From: Streptomyces sp. NBC_00568
Lineage (GTDB): Bacteria > Actinomycetota > Actinomycetes > Streptomycetales > Streptomycetaceae
Assembly (NCBI RefSeq): GCF_026341855.1
Contig: NZ_JAPENW010000001.1
Coordinates: 1,240,001-1,304,000 of the forward strand
DNA: 64,000 nucleotides
Direction: 5' to 3'
The notes beneath the pieces are model-generated. The model was not told where the DNA came from, searched no databases, and saw only the letters and a list, made by a program, of their open reading frames with translations. Shown here in pieces: positions 10,807 through 20,804 of the stretch; within the stretch, counting starts at the first letter, position 1, and the number at the start of each line of letters is the position of its first letter. The position numbers and the translations under genes were made by a program.

Positions 10807-13260
10807 TCATTCCCGCAGCGTCTCCTCCAGCGCACGGGCCAGCGAGGCCGCCTCGGCGCCCGGCAGGGGCGCCCCCTTCGTGCCCGTCACGTAGAAGGCG
10901 TCCACGGCGTTCGCGCCGAGCGTGGAGACATGCATGCTCCGTACCCGGACGTGCGCCTTCTCCAGGGCCCGCCCGATGCGGTGCAGCAGGCCCGGGGCGT
11001 CATGGGCGCGGACCTCGATGACCGTGGCGTGCCGCGAGGCGGCCGGGGCCACCGTCACCCGCGGCGGCGGCGCGATCGTTCCGCGGCGGCGCGGGTACGC
11101 GGCGTCGCGTTCGGCGAGGCGCGCCGCGATGTCGAGGGAACCGTCGAGGGCGCGTACGAGGTCGGCACGCAGGCGGGCGGCCTGCGGCAGGGAGCCGTAC
11201 TCGGCGGCGACCCGCCAGTTGAGCAGCAGGACCGAGCCCTCGACGCCGTCGGGCAGGTCCAGGGCGCGCAGCTCGGCGGTGCGGACGGTCAGCCGGTGCA
11301 TGGCGAGGACGCCGGCCACCGCGGGGAGCACGCCGGGCTGGTCCGGTACGGCGATGAGAAGTTCCACACCGAGCGGCTCCGGGTCCTCCGGGACGGCGTC
11401 GGCCTCGGCGTCGACCGGCTCGGTCTGCGCGCGCAGCGCCAGGACGGGACCGCCCGTGCGGAACGCCTCGATCGCGAGCCGTTCCTGCTCGGCGGTCGGG
11501 GCGGCGGCCTCGGGCTCCTCGGGGGTATCCCCGGCGAGCACGGCGGAGACCCGTTTGACCAGGTCGGCGACGAGCGAACCGCGCCAGGAGGACCAGGCCG
11601 CGGGCCCGGTGGCCAGCGCGTCCGCCTCGGTGAGCGCGTGCAGCAGTTCCAGGCTGCCCTGCGATCCGACGGCCTCGGCGACCGAGCGGACGGTGGCCGG
11701 GTCCTCCAGGTCACGCCGGGTCGCGGTGTCGATGAGCAGCAGATGGTGGCGTACGAGCGTGGCGAGCACCGCCACGTCCGCGCGGTCGAAGCCGATCCGG
11801 GCGGCCACGTCACGGGCGATGATCTCGCCGGCCACGGAGTGGTCGCCGGGCCAGCCCTTGCCGATGTCGTGCAGCAGGGCCGCGACGAGGAGGAGGTCGG
11901 GACGGCCCACGCGGCGGGTCAGTTCCGAGGCACGGACGGCCGTCTCGATGAGGTGGCGGTCGACGGTCCAGATGTGGACGGCGTTGCGCTGCGGCCGGCA
12001 GCGCACCCGCTCCCAGTCGGGCAGCAGCCGGGTGATCAGCCCTTCCGCCTCCAGCGCCTCCCAGACCTCGATGGTCGGGCGGCCCGAGCCGAGGAGGGTG
12101 ACGAGCTGCTGGCGCGCCTCGGCCGGCCAGGGCGTGGGGAGGGGGCGCGCGACAGCGGCCATGCGCCGTACAGCGTGCAGGGACAGGGGGAGATCCGCCT
12201 GCGCGGCCGCCGCCGCCGCGCGCAACGGCAGCACGGGGTCGCGCTCGGGACGGGCGGCGCGGGCGAGCACCACCTCGCCGTCCTGCTCGACCACGCCCTC
12301 GGCGAGGGGGGATCGCTCGCCGACCGGCTTGCCGCCGCCCAGCATGGCGCGCAGCCGCGGACGTACGGCACGCGATCGCAGGACACGCCCCACTTCGCGC
12401 CAGGTGACGTCACTGGCGTACGACACGACGCGCGCGGCCTCGTAGACCTGGCGCAGCAGCGTGTCGGCGTCCAGCAGACCGAGTTCGGCGGCGACCTGGT
12501 CCTGCTCCTGGAGCGCGAGGCGGTCGGTGGCGCGTCCGGTGGCGAGGTGCAGGGCGTCTCGGACGTCGAGGAGCCTGCGGCGGGCGTCGGTCAGGCCTTC
12601 GCGGGGCGCGTCCGCGAGCCAGGACGCGGCGACGGCGCGCAGTGCGGTGGCGTCGCGCAGGCCGCCGCGCGCCTCCTTCAGGTCCGGTTCGAGGAGGTAC
12701 TGGAGTTCGCCCTGGCGCTCGGCGCGCTCCGCGCACAGCTCCTGAAGTTCGGGCAGACGCTTCGGTGCCTGGTTGCGCCAGTCGGCGAGGACGGCCGTAC
12801 GCAATCCGGCGGTGAGACCGAGATCGCCCGCGAGGTGGCGGGCGTCGAGGAGGCCGAGCTGGGCCTTGAGGTCGTCGGCGGCGGTCTTGCGGGCCTCCGC
12901 GGGTGTGCGCACCGAGTGGTCGAGGTCGAGGCCCAGGTCCCAGACGGGATACCAGATGCGATCGGCGAGGGAGGCGACGGCGCCGGAGTCGCCGCCGTCG
13001 TGCAGGAGGAGCAGGTCGAGGTCGCTGCGGGGGGAGAGCTCACCGCGGCCGTAGCCGCCGACGGCGACGAGGGAGACCCCGCGCATGCCCTCGGATCCGG
13101 CGGTGAACAGGCCGGTCAGCCAGTCGTCCGTCAGTTCGGCGAGGGCCGCACGGCGCGGCGGCCCGGACCGCGCCCCCTCCTGGAGGAGGCGCAGCCGGGC
13201 CGCCGCGTAGCCGCTGGGTCCCGAGTCCTCTGCATCCACTCGCGTGTCCGTACTCGTCAC
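10807..13260 (-). CDS. glnD: PII nucleotidyltransferase GlnD
   Basis: Bifunctional sensor enzyme that modifies and demodifies the PII protein GlnK according to nitrogen status; in S. coelicolor the modification is reported as adenylylation rather than uridylylation (literature, recalled). The 817 residues carry the nucleotidyltransferase motif GGYGRGELSPRSDLDLLL, an HD domain (LLHDIGKGWPGDHS) and two C-terminal ACT domains. The GTG at 13260 follows AGGAG at a good distance; the frame extension to 13380 is unsupported. It forms the amtB-glnK-glnD unit, 40 bp after glnK. Confidence 0.95.
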   Translation of the reverse strand: MTSTDTRVDAEDSGPSGYAAARLRLLQEGARSGPPRRAALAELTDDWLTGLFTAGSEGMRGVSLVAVGGYGRGELSPRSDLDLLLLHDGGDSGAVASLADRIWYPVWDLGLDLDHSVRTPAEARKTAADDLKAQLGLLDARHLAGDLGLTAGLRTAVLADWRNQAPKRLPELQELCAERAERQGELQYLLEPDLKEARGGLRDATALRAVAASWLADAPREGLTDARRRLLDVRDALHLATGRATDRLALQEQDQVAAELGLLDADTLLRQVYEAARVVSYASDVTWREVGRVLRSRAVRPRLRAMLGGGKPVGERSPLAEGVVEQDGEVVLARAARPERDPVLPLRAAAAAAQADLPLSLHAVRRMAAVARPLPTPWPAEARQQLVTLLGSGRPTIEVWEALEAEGLITRLLPDWERVRCRPQRNAVHIWTVDRHLIETAVRASELTRRVGRPDLLLVAALLHDIGKGWPGDHSVAGEIIARDVAARIGFDRADVAVLATLVRHHLLLIDTATRRDLEDPATVRSVAEAVGSQGSLELLHALTEADALATGPAAWSSWRGSLVADLVKRVSAVLAGDTPEEPEAAAPTAEQERLAIEAFRTGGPVLALRAQTEPVDAEADAVPEDPEPLGVELLIAVPDQPGVLPAVAGVLAMHRLTVRTAELRALDLPDGVEGSVLLLNWRVAAEYGSLPQAARLRADLVRALDGSLDIAARLAERDAAYPRRRGTIAPPPRVTVAPAASRHATVIEVRAHDAPGLLHRIGRALEKAHVRVRSMHVSTLGANAVDAFYVTGTKGAPLPGAEAASLARALEETLRE

Positions 13261-13300
13261 CCAGCGACTCCTGTCTTTCTTCTTCTGCGGGCCGATCCGG

Positions 13301-14973
<1,673 letters not shown>

Positions 14974-15410
14974 CGGCGTCTCCTCGTCGTTGGTACGGCC
15001 CCGTGCGGGCGAAGCCTGAGTGGTCGTGAGGGGTGGGCCGGTTATGCGCCATGAGATTGGCGCAGCGCCGTTTCCGTGGAAGCCCCTCGATGTTTCGCAC
15101 CAGTGACGAAGGCGCTCTGTGTGTTACGCGTTCATGAACTGCCGGATAGTGGTCGAACCGATCGTTATCGTGACGCAATCATCGGCTGGGGCCGTCGCGG
15201 CGCCCCGGGCGCGCACGACCGCGGCCACCGGGTGAGCCGTCCCCGCATTGACCAGCCACGTCCTCGCGAGCGGCACCGGCCGAGAGGGCACACAACGGAG
15301 CCGGCCGCGGCTGGTCGTCCGATGACCTGGCATGGGGGAGCCGAGTCGGGCAGTTCGGGACGACCGGCCGCGGCCGGGGCATGGGGCAGGGACGCCTTCG
15401 CGGCCCCGGG
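14974..15410. other. amtB upstream region
   Basis: This 437-bp gap separates the amtB start from the nsdA stop. It contains the GlnR boxes (15092-15127) about 120 bp upstream of the amtB ATG, so the leader is of moderate length. Nothing else coding is seen. The right half is the nsdA 3' flank, without an obvious strong terminator. Confidence 0.6.
15092..15127 (-). promoter_or_regulatory. Two GlnR boxes for amtB
   Basis: On the minus strand, 15107-15092 reads GTCAC-TGGTGC-GAAAC, an exact match to the actinobacterial GlnR consensus gTnAc-n6-GaAAc. Immediately upstream, 15127-15112 reads GTAAC-ACACAG-AGCGC, with a good first half and a poor second half. The 20-bp spacing places the two on the same helix face. 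This fits known GlnR activation of amtB-glnK-glnD under nitrogen limitation. Confidence 0.8.
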
Positions 15411-16886
15411 TCAGACCGCTTCCGCGGTCTCGGGCAGGTCGACGGCCAGCTGGTCGGTGAGGTCGATGACCTCGGCGAGGTCCCCGAAATCGCGGACGGC
15501 GGTGTCGACGGTCTTTCGGATACGAGTGTTGACGCGCTCCGAGCGCACCTTCTTGCCGATCCTCAGCGCTTCCTTGGCCAGGGCCGCACTCCGCTCGGGC
15601 TCACGCTGAAGCAGGTGCACGGTGGCCATGCCGATGAGGTTGAGTGCGTACGAACGCTGGTGCTCGGGATCCTTGCCGAAACGGTCGACGGCCTCCTGCA
15701 TCAGGGGCTCGGCCATGGAGGCGTACGTGGGGCTGCGCCCGGCGACATAGGCGAGGTCACGGTAGGAGTGCGAGTTCTCGCCGTACAGCTCGGCCTTGGA
15801 GAAGAAGCGGATCCAGTCGGGGTCCGGGTCGTCCCACTCGTGCACGTCGGCGAAGGTGTCCTCGGCCATCCGGACGGCCCGCTTGCACTTTCCGGGCTGG
15901 CCCATGTTGGCGTAGGCGCGGGCCTCCATCGCATACAGCATCGACTGGGTGCGCGGGCTCGCGCAGTCACGGCTGCCGTACTGCGCGAGATGGATCAGTT
16001 CCAACGCGTCGTCGGGCCGCCCGAGATGAATCATCTGGCGGCTCATGCTGGACAGGATGTACGAGCCGAGCGGCTTGTCGCCGGCCTCCTTCGAGGCGTG
16101 GAGGGCGAGCACGAAGTACTTCTGCGCGGTGGGCTGGAGGCCCACGTCGTAGCTCATCCAGCCTGCCAGCTCGGCCAGTTCGGCGGCGACCTTGAACAGG
16201 AGCTTGCCGGTGGCGGCGGGCTGCGGCTCCTGGAGCAGGTCCGTCACCTCGTGCAACTGGCCGACGACCGCCTTGCGGCGCAGTCCGCCGCCGCACTGGG
16301 CGTCCCACTGACGGAACATCGCGGTGGTGGACTCCAGGAGGTCCAGCTCCGGCTTGGAGAGCCGGCCAGCGCGGCGCGCCGAGGCCGGGGGTTCGGGCTC
16401 CTCCTGTGGCGCCAGCGGCGCGGGGACGAGCCAGCGCTGCATGGGCTCGACGAGGGCGGGACCCGCGGCGAGGGCCAGCGAGCTGCCGAGGAAGCCGCGC
16501 CGCGCCAGCATCAGGTCGCTGCGCGAGTATTCACTGATCAGCGCGACGGTCTGGGGGCCCGTCCACGGCAGGTCGATACCCGACACGGAGGGTGCCTGGT
16601 GGGCGGCGCGCAGACCGAGGTCCTCCACGGCGACGACGCAGCCGAACCGCTCGGAGAACAGCTCGGACAGGATCCGCGGGATCGGCTCGCGCGGGTTCTC
16701 GCCGTCCAGCCAGCGGCGCACCCGCGAGGTGTCCGTGGAAATGTGGTTGGCCCCCAACTGGCGGGCCCGGCGGTTAACTTGGCGCGCGAGTTCGCCCTTC
16801 GACCAGCCGCTGCGCACGAACCACGAGCCGAGCAGCTCGTTGGGGCGCTTGTCAGCGTTCGTCCCGCCTCCGCCGTTGCCGCCCAC
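15411..16886 (-). CDS. nsdA: NsdA, negative regulator of differentiation
   Basis: TPR-containing regulator whose loss in S. coelicolor increases sporulation and antibiotic production (literature, recalled). The 491-residue product begins VGGNGGGGTNADKRPNELLG and has an N-terminal helix-turn-helix-like segment (WSKGELARQVNRRARQLG, TDTSRVRRWLDGENPR), a short Ala/Leu-rich hydrophobic stretch near LLARRGFLGSS, and TPR-like helices over the C-terminal two thirds. The GTG at 16886 is chosen by homology. An open frame continues upstream to 17231, but that part lacks conservation signals. It is monocistronic, with bald intergenic regions on both sides. Confidence 0.9.
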   Translation of the reverse strand: MGGNGGGGTNADKRPNELLGSWFVRSGWSKGELARQVNRRARQLGANHISTDTSRVRRWLDGENPREPIPRILSELFSERFGCVVAVEDLGLRAAHQAPSVSGIDLPWTGPQTVALISEYSRSDLMLARRGFLGSSLALAAGPALVEPMQRWLVPAPLAPQEEPEPPASARRAGRLSKPELDLLESTTAMFRQWDAQCGGGLRRKAVVGQLHEVTDLLQEPQPAATGKLLFKVAAELAELAGWMSYDVGLQPTAQKYFVLALHASKEAGDKPLGSYILSSMSRQMIHLGRPDDALELIHLAQYGSRDCASPRTQSMLYAMEARAYANMGQPGKCKRAVRMAEDTFADVHEWDDPDPDWIRFFSKAELYGENSHSYRDLAYVAGRSPTYASMAEPLMQEAVDRFGKDPEHQRSYALNLIGMATVHLLQREPERSAALAKEALRIGKKVRSERVNTRIRKTVDTAVRDFGDLAEVIDLTDQLAVDLPETAEAV

Positions 16887-17333
16887 TGGAACGCCCCCAC
16901 TCTCTGAGACCACTTGCCGCCGCTCTGCGCCAAGCCCTATCAGAATGCCGGTAAATACGGCCGCGCGTCCGGCAGTTCCCACCCTTCGAACGGTAAGCCG
17001 ACTTGCCCTTGGCATACCCACGAGTACATACAGCCCCAGGACTCGTGTACTCAAAGTAATCCTACGATCACGCCTCCAGCCATGGCGATCCGTGAAACGC
17101 CACCATTCGCCACCCCTTCGAATGAACTCCGGTCGCCCTGCTCGCGATTGACTTGACACAGGAGGGCCGGTGATGGGCGGAACGGTGTACGCCGGGGCGC
17201 ACGGAGCCGAGCGCACCACCCGGTGCACCACAAGGCGCCGCCTGGATCGCGCGAAACCGGGCAGTCAGGAACAGAGGGTGACGATCCGGTTTCGTCACGT
17301 AACCACCGGCGCATCGGACCCGTTGGAGGGGGC
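16887..17333. other. nsdA / Prim-Pol-like divergent intergenic region
   Basis: This 447-bp gap separates two divergent genes. It includes a comparatively AT-rich stretch (about 17030-17110), where nsdA promoters are most likely. The strong GGAGGGGG just before 17334 serves the rightward gene. Open frames crossing the gap were not accepted because they lack start signals and recognisable content. Confidence 0.5.
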
Positions 17334-17996
17334 ATGGGCTTCACGATCGGCAGCAGTCGGGCGATGCGCGACATCCGGACCGGCACTCGTCGCCGCGGCC
17401 GCTCGTCGGAGAGCACGGCCGTCGCAGAATTCACCGGACTCTGGGGATGGGACGTGGTCCCGGGCGCCAGGGCCGCCGCGGGGGTGTGCTCGTGCGGCAG
17501 GAGCGACTGCGCGGCACCGGGTGCGCACCCCCTGAGCTTCGCCCCGACGATCCCGGCCGGCGCGACCTTGAACGAGGCGACCGGCATCTGGTCCGAGTTC
17601 CCGGGCGCCGCGGTGATGCTGCCGGTCGGCCGGGCGTTCGACGTGATCGAGGTCGCCGAGCCCGCCGGGCGCCGCGCGCTGGTCCGCCTGGAGCGCATGG
17701 GCCTCCCCCTCGGTCCGGTCACGGCCACCGCCGACGGCCGCGCCCACTTCTTCGTCTCCCCCGGGTCCGCCGCCGAACTCTCCGAGCTGCTCTACCGGAT
17801 GGGCTGGGACGACCCGTCTCTGGACCTGCACGGCCTGGGTCCCGGTTCGTTCATCACCGCCCCGCCCTCCGACCGCGCGGGACTCGGCCCGGTCCGCTGG
17901 CTGCGCTCCCCCGCCCTCGACTCCGCGACGAAGCCGCCGCCGGCCCGGCTGCTGCTGGGCACGCTCGCCTACGTGGCCCACCGCTCACGGGCCTGA
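17334..17996 (+). CDS. Prim-Pol-like protein, probably degenerate
   Basis: A 220-residue protein resembling the N-terminal domain of bifunctional DNA primase/polymerases (Prim_Pol). It has a zinc-like CSCGRSDCAAPGAHP segment, which matches the CSCG-x-C-PGKHP signature of that family, followed by a short core. The position where active enzymes carry DxD reads FDVIEVAEP, so the catalytic acids appear to be missing and polymerase activity is doubtful. The ATG at 17334 has GGAGGGGG directly upstream. It stands divergent from nsdA and converges on ftsY, with a bidirectional terminator between. Confidence 0.7.
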   Translation: MGFTIGSSRAMRDIRTGTRRRGRSSESTAVAEFTGLWGWDVVPGARAAAGVCSCGRSDCAAPGAHPLSFAPTIPAGATLNEATGIWSEFPGAAVMLPVGRAFDVIEVAEPAGRRALVRLERMGLPLGPVTATADGRAHFFVSPGSAAELSELLYRMGWDDPSLDLHGLGPGSFITAPPSDRAGLGPVRWLRSPALDSATKPPPARLLLGTLAYVAHRSRA

Positions 17997-18083
17997 GCCG
18001 CGCCGCACCGGTCCGTCCGGCACCCCGCCCGCCGCCTCACGGGGCCGACGGCGTCGACGCCACGAGCGCCAAGAGCGCCACAT

Positions 18084-18130
18084 GAAGAAGCGCCCGTCCC
18101 CGACAGTGTCGTGGGGACGGGCGCTTCTTC
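18084..18130. terminator. Bidirectional terminator, Prim-Pol-like/ftsY
   Basis: A perfect 18-bp stem (18084-18101 with 18113-18130) with an 11-nt loop lies between convergent stop codons at 17996 and 18157. On either strand the stem begins or ends with GAAGAAG/CTTCTTC, providing short T-rich tails. Confidence 0.85.
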
Positions 18131-18156
18131 GGGCACCTACGCGTTCACGCGGGTGG

Positions 18157-19356
18157 TCACTCTCCGATAAGGGCGTCAACGAACGCCTCCGGCTCGAACG
18201 GCGCCAGGTCGTCCGCGCCCTCGCCGAGCCCCACCAGCTTGACCGGGACGCCCAGCTCACGCTGCACCGCGATGACGATGCCGCCCTTCGCCGTACCGTC
18301 GAGCTTGGTCAGCACGATGCCGGTGATCTCCACGACCTCGGCGAACACACGCGCCTGGACCAGACCGTTCTGGCCGGTGGTCGCGTCGAGGACGAGCAGC
18401 ACCTCGTCGAGCGGCGCGTGCTTCTCGACGACGCGCTTGACCTTGCCGAGCTCGTCCATGAGGCCGGTCTTGGTGTGGAGCCGGCCGGCGGTGTCGATGA
18501 GGACGACGTCCGCGCCCTCCTCGATGCCCTCCTTGACCGCGTCGAACGCGATCGAGGCGGGGTCGCCGCCCTCGGGGCCACGGACGGTACGGGCACCCAC
18601 GCGCTCGCCCCAGGTCTGGAGCTGGTCGGCGGCGGCGGCGCGGAAGGTGTCGGCGGCGCCCAGCACGACGTTCTTGCCGTCGGCGACGAGCACGCGCGCG
18701 AGCTTGCCGGTGGTGGTGGTCTTGCCGGTGCCGTTGACACCGACCACCATCACGATGCCCGGGGTGTCGAGGTTCGAGTCGGTCTTGACCTCGCGGTCGA
18801 ACTCCGGGACGAGCAGTACGAGCAGCTCTTCGCGCAGCAGACCGCGCAGCTCGTCCGGCGTCCGCGTGCCGAGCACCTTCACGCGCTCGCGCAGCCGCTC
18901 GACCAGCTCCTGGGTGGGCTGCACGCCGACGTCGGCGACGAGCAGCGTGTCCTCGATCTCCTCCCAGGTCTCCTCGTCGAGGTGCTCACGCGAGAGCAGC
19001 GTGAGCAGCCCCTTGCCGAGCGCGTTCTGCGAGCGGGAGAGCCGGGTACGCAGGCGCACCAGGCGGCCGGCGGTCGGTTCCGGGATCTCGATCGCGGGGG
19101 CGGGCGGTTCCTCGACGACGACCGGCGTGGCGGCCGAGCGATCGGGAAGATCCACCTCCTCGATCGTGCGGCGTGGTTCGTCGCGCGGCGTCTCGGCCTC
19201 GTCGCCGACGTGCGGTTCGGCCGGAGGGGCGGTGATGTCGGGGGCGGCCGGGGGCGGCGGGGGCAGCTGCTTCCGCTTGCGACTGCCGACGACGAGCCCA
19301 CCGAGCGCGCCGATCACCACCAAGGCGATGACTACAGCAAGGATGATGGTTTCCAT
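18157..19356 (-). CDS. ftsY: SRP receptor FtsY
   Basis: Membrane-bound SRP receptor GTPase. The 399 residues start with a transmembrane helix (about 3-24), as in actinobacterial FtsY, then a Pro/Glu-rich linker (30-95), an N domain (about 100-190), and a G domain with P-loop GVNGTGKTT (206-214), DTAGRLHTK and TKLDGTAKGG. It is transcribed toward the Prim-Pol-like gene. Ffh, its partner, is 7.5 kb downstream on the same strand. Confidence 0.96.
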   Translation of the reverse strand: METIILAVVIALVVIGALGGLVVGSRKRKQLPPPPPAAPDITAPPAEPHVGDEAETPRDEPRRTIEEVDLPDRSAATPVVVEEPPAPAIEIPEPTAGRLVRLRTRLSRSQNALGKGLLTLLSREHLDEETWEEIEDTLLVADVGVQPTQELVERLRERVKVLGTRTPDELRGLLREELLVLLVPEFDREVKTDSNLDTPGIVMVVGVNGTGKTTTTGKLARVLVADGKNVVLGAADTFRAAAADQLQTWGERVGARTVRGPEGGDPASIAFDAVKEGIEEGADVVLIDTAGRLHTKTGLMDELGKVKRVVEKHAPLDEVLLVLDATTGQNGLVQARVFAEVVEITGIVLTKLDGTAKGGIVIAVQRELGVPVKLVGLGEGADDLAPFEPEAFVDALIGE

Positions 19357-19704
19357 AACCCGTCCAGTATGCGTGACCTCGCGTCCGGCCAGCCGTTGGC
19401 CGGGCGGGGCCGTGTGCCCCGCGGGCCGGGCCGGTCAGCCGCCCGGCCACGCGTCCGCGGGAAGCCTCGAGGGCGGAGTCACCGCACTCCCCGGCGTCGC
19501 TCGAGCACAAAGGGTGCGTGTGGGTGCGCGCGTACCCAGGGTGCACACGGCCCATGCACGTCGGCCGTGGCGCACCCTCGCCGCCACATGGTGCCGCCCC
19601 GGCCCGCCGGGCCCCCTGGCACGGCCCGCGAAAGGTTCCGCGGCTCTGGATGTCTGACGCACCGTCAGCTACCGTCCCCCTCCACACACGAAGGGGGGCT
19701 CCCC
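19357..19704. other. ftsY / oxidoreductase intergenic region
   Basis: This 348-bp gap between divergent genes is GC-rich and contains no convincing coding sequence. Close to the oxidoreductase start is a perfect palindrome, listed separately. No strong -10/-35 pairs were identified for ftsY. Confidence 0.5.
19654..19668. promoter_or_regulatory. Palindrome upstream of oxidoreductase
   Basis: CTGACG-CAC-CGTCAG is a perfect 6-bp inverted repeat with a 3-nt spacer, 37 bp before the ATG at 19705. Its size and place fit a dimeric (TetR-like) repressor operator, but no regulator gene is adjacent. Confidence 0.5.
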
Positions 19705-20709
19705 ATGCCCGTAACGGTCGTGCGCTTCAACCTCGTCGAACCCGACGCCACCCCCGCCTCGCTGAGCGCCCGCTACAAGGCGGCCGTCGAGATGGCCACG
19801 TACGCCGACGACCGCGGGATCACCACCGTGCAGACCGAGGAGCACCACGGCGTCGCCAACAACTGGCTGCCCTCGCCGTTCACGTTCGCGGGCGCGGTCT
19901 TCGGGGCGACCCGGCACATCGCGGTCACCGTCTCGGCGGTCATCGGCCCGCTGCACGACCCGCTGCGGCTCGCCGAGGACATCGCCGTACTCGACCTGCT
20001 CAGCGGCGGGCGACTGGTGACCGTGGCCGGCATCGGCTACCGGCCCGAGGAGTACGCGCTGTTCGACGTGGACTGGAAGCGCCGCGGCAAACTCCAGGAC
20101 GAGCTCCTGGAGACGGTGCTGAAGGCGTGGACCGGCGAGGACTTCACGTATCGGGGCCGCACGGTACGGGTCACCCCGCGTCCGTTCTCGGATCCGCACC
20201 CCCTGCTGCTGGTGGGCGGCTCCTCCCGGGCCGCGGCCAGGCGCGCCGCCCGGCTCGGGCTGCCGTTCTTCCCCAGCGCGCACCTGCCCGAGCTGGAGGC
20301 TTACTACAAGGAGCGGCTCATCGAGTACGGCACCGAGGGCTGGACGATGATGCCCGGCGCCGAGACGCCGCTGCTGCACATCGCCGAGGACCCGGACCGG
20401 GCCTGGGCCGAGTACGGTTCCCACTTCCTGCACGAGGCGCGGACGTACGCGTCCTGGCAGTCGGGGGAGATCCGCTCGGCGGTGAAGTCGGCGGCCACGA
20501 CCGTCGAGGAGCTGCGCGCCGAGGGCGTCTACCGCATCCTCACGCCCGACCAGTGCGTGGCGCAGGGCCTCGGCAACCTCGTCCTGCATCCGCTGTCCGG
20601 CGGGATGCCCGTCGACGAGGGCTGGCGCAGTCTGCAGCTGTTCTGCGAAAGCGTGCTGCCCCGGCTCGACCGACCTCACGGTCCGAGCCGGGGCAGCACG
20701 CCCTCTTGA
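19705..20709 (+). CDS. LLM-class flavin-dependent oxidoreductase
   Basis: A 334-residue bacterial-luciferase-like protein (F420- or FMN-dependent family). Features are an N-terminal beta strand VTVVRFNL, the EEHHGVANNWLPSP segment common to this family, LSGGRLVTVAGIGYR, and the C-terminal TIM-barrel. The substrate cannot be predicted. The ATG at 19705 has an AAGGGGGG Shine-Dalgarno. A strong hairpin overlaps the last 18 codons. The presence of cofC later in the window shows that F420 is made, so F420 is a plausible cofactor, though this is inference. Confidence 0.85.
   Translation: MPVTVVRFNLVEPDATPASLSARYKAAVEMATYADDRGITTVQTEEHHGVANNWLPSPFTFAGAVFGATRHIAVTVSAVIGPLHDPLRLAEDIAVLDLLSGGRLVTVAGIGYRPEEYALFDVDWKRRGKLQDELLETVLKAWTGEDFTYRGRTVRVTPRPFSDPHPLLLVGGSSRAAARRAARLGLPFFPSAHLPELEAYYKERLIEYGTEGWTMMPGAETPLLHIAEDPDRAWAEYGSHFLHEARTYASWQSGEIRSAVKSAATTVEELRAEGVYRILTPDQCVAQGLGNLVLHPLSGGMPVDEGWRSLQLFCESVLPRLDRPHGPSRGSTPS
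20652..20700. terminator. Terminator hairpin inside the 3' end of the oxidoreductase gene
   Basis: A perfect 17-bp stem (20652-20668 with 20684-20700) continues as ACCG/CGGT after one bulge. It ends 6 nt before the stop codon at 20707-20709, so the terminator is encoded within the reading frame. It may act in both directions, since glcP converges from the right. Confidence 0.7.
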
Positions 20710-20804
20710 CGAGTACGGGGAGAGGGGCAGCGGGGACTTGGCCCCTCTCCCCGAGTTCCGGGGAGCCACCGGGGCCCGTGGGGAGCCGCCGGTGGCACGG
20801 GCGG

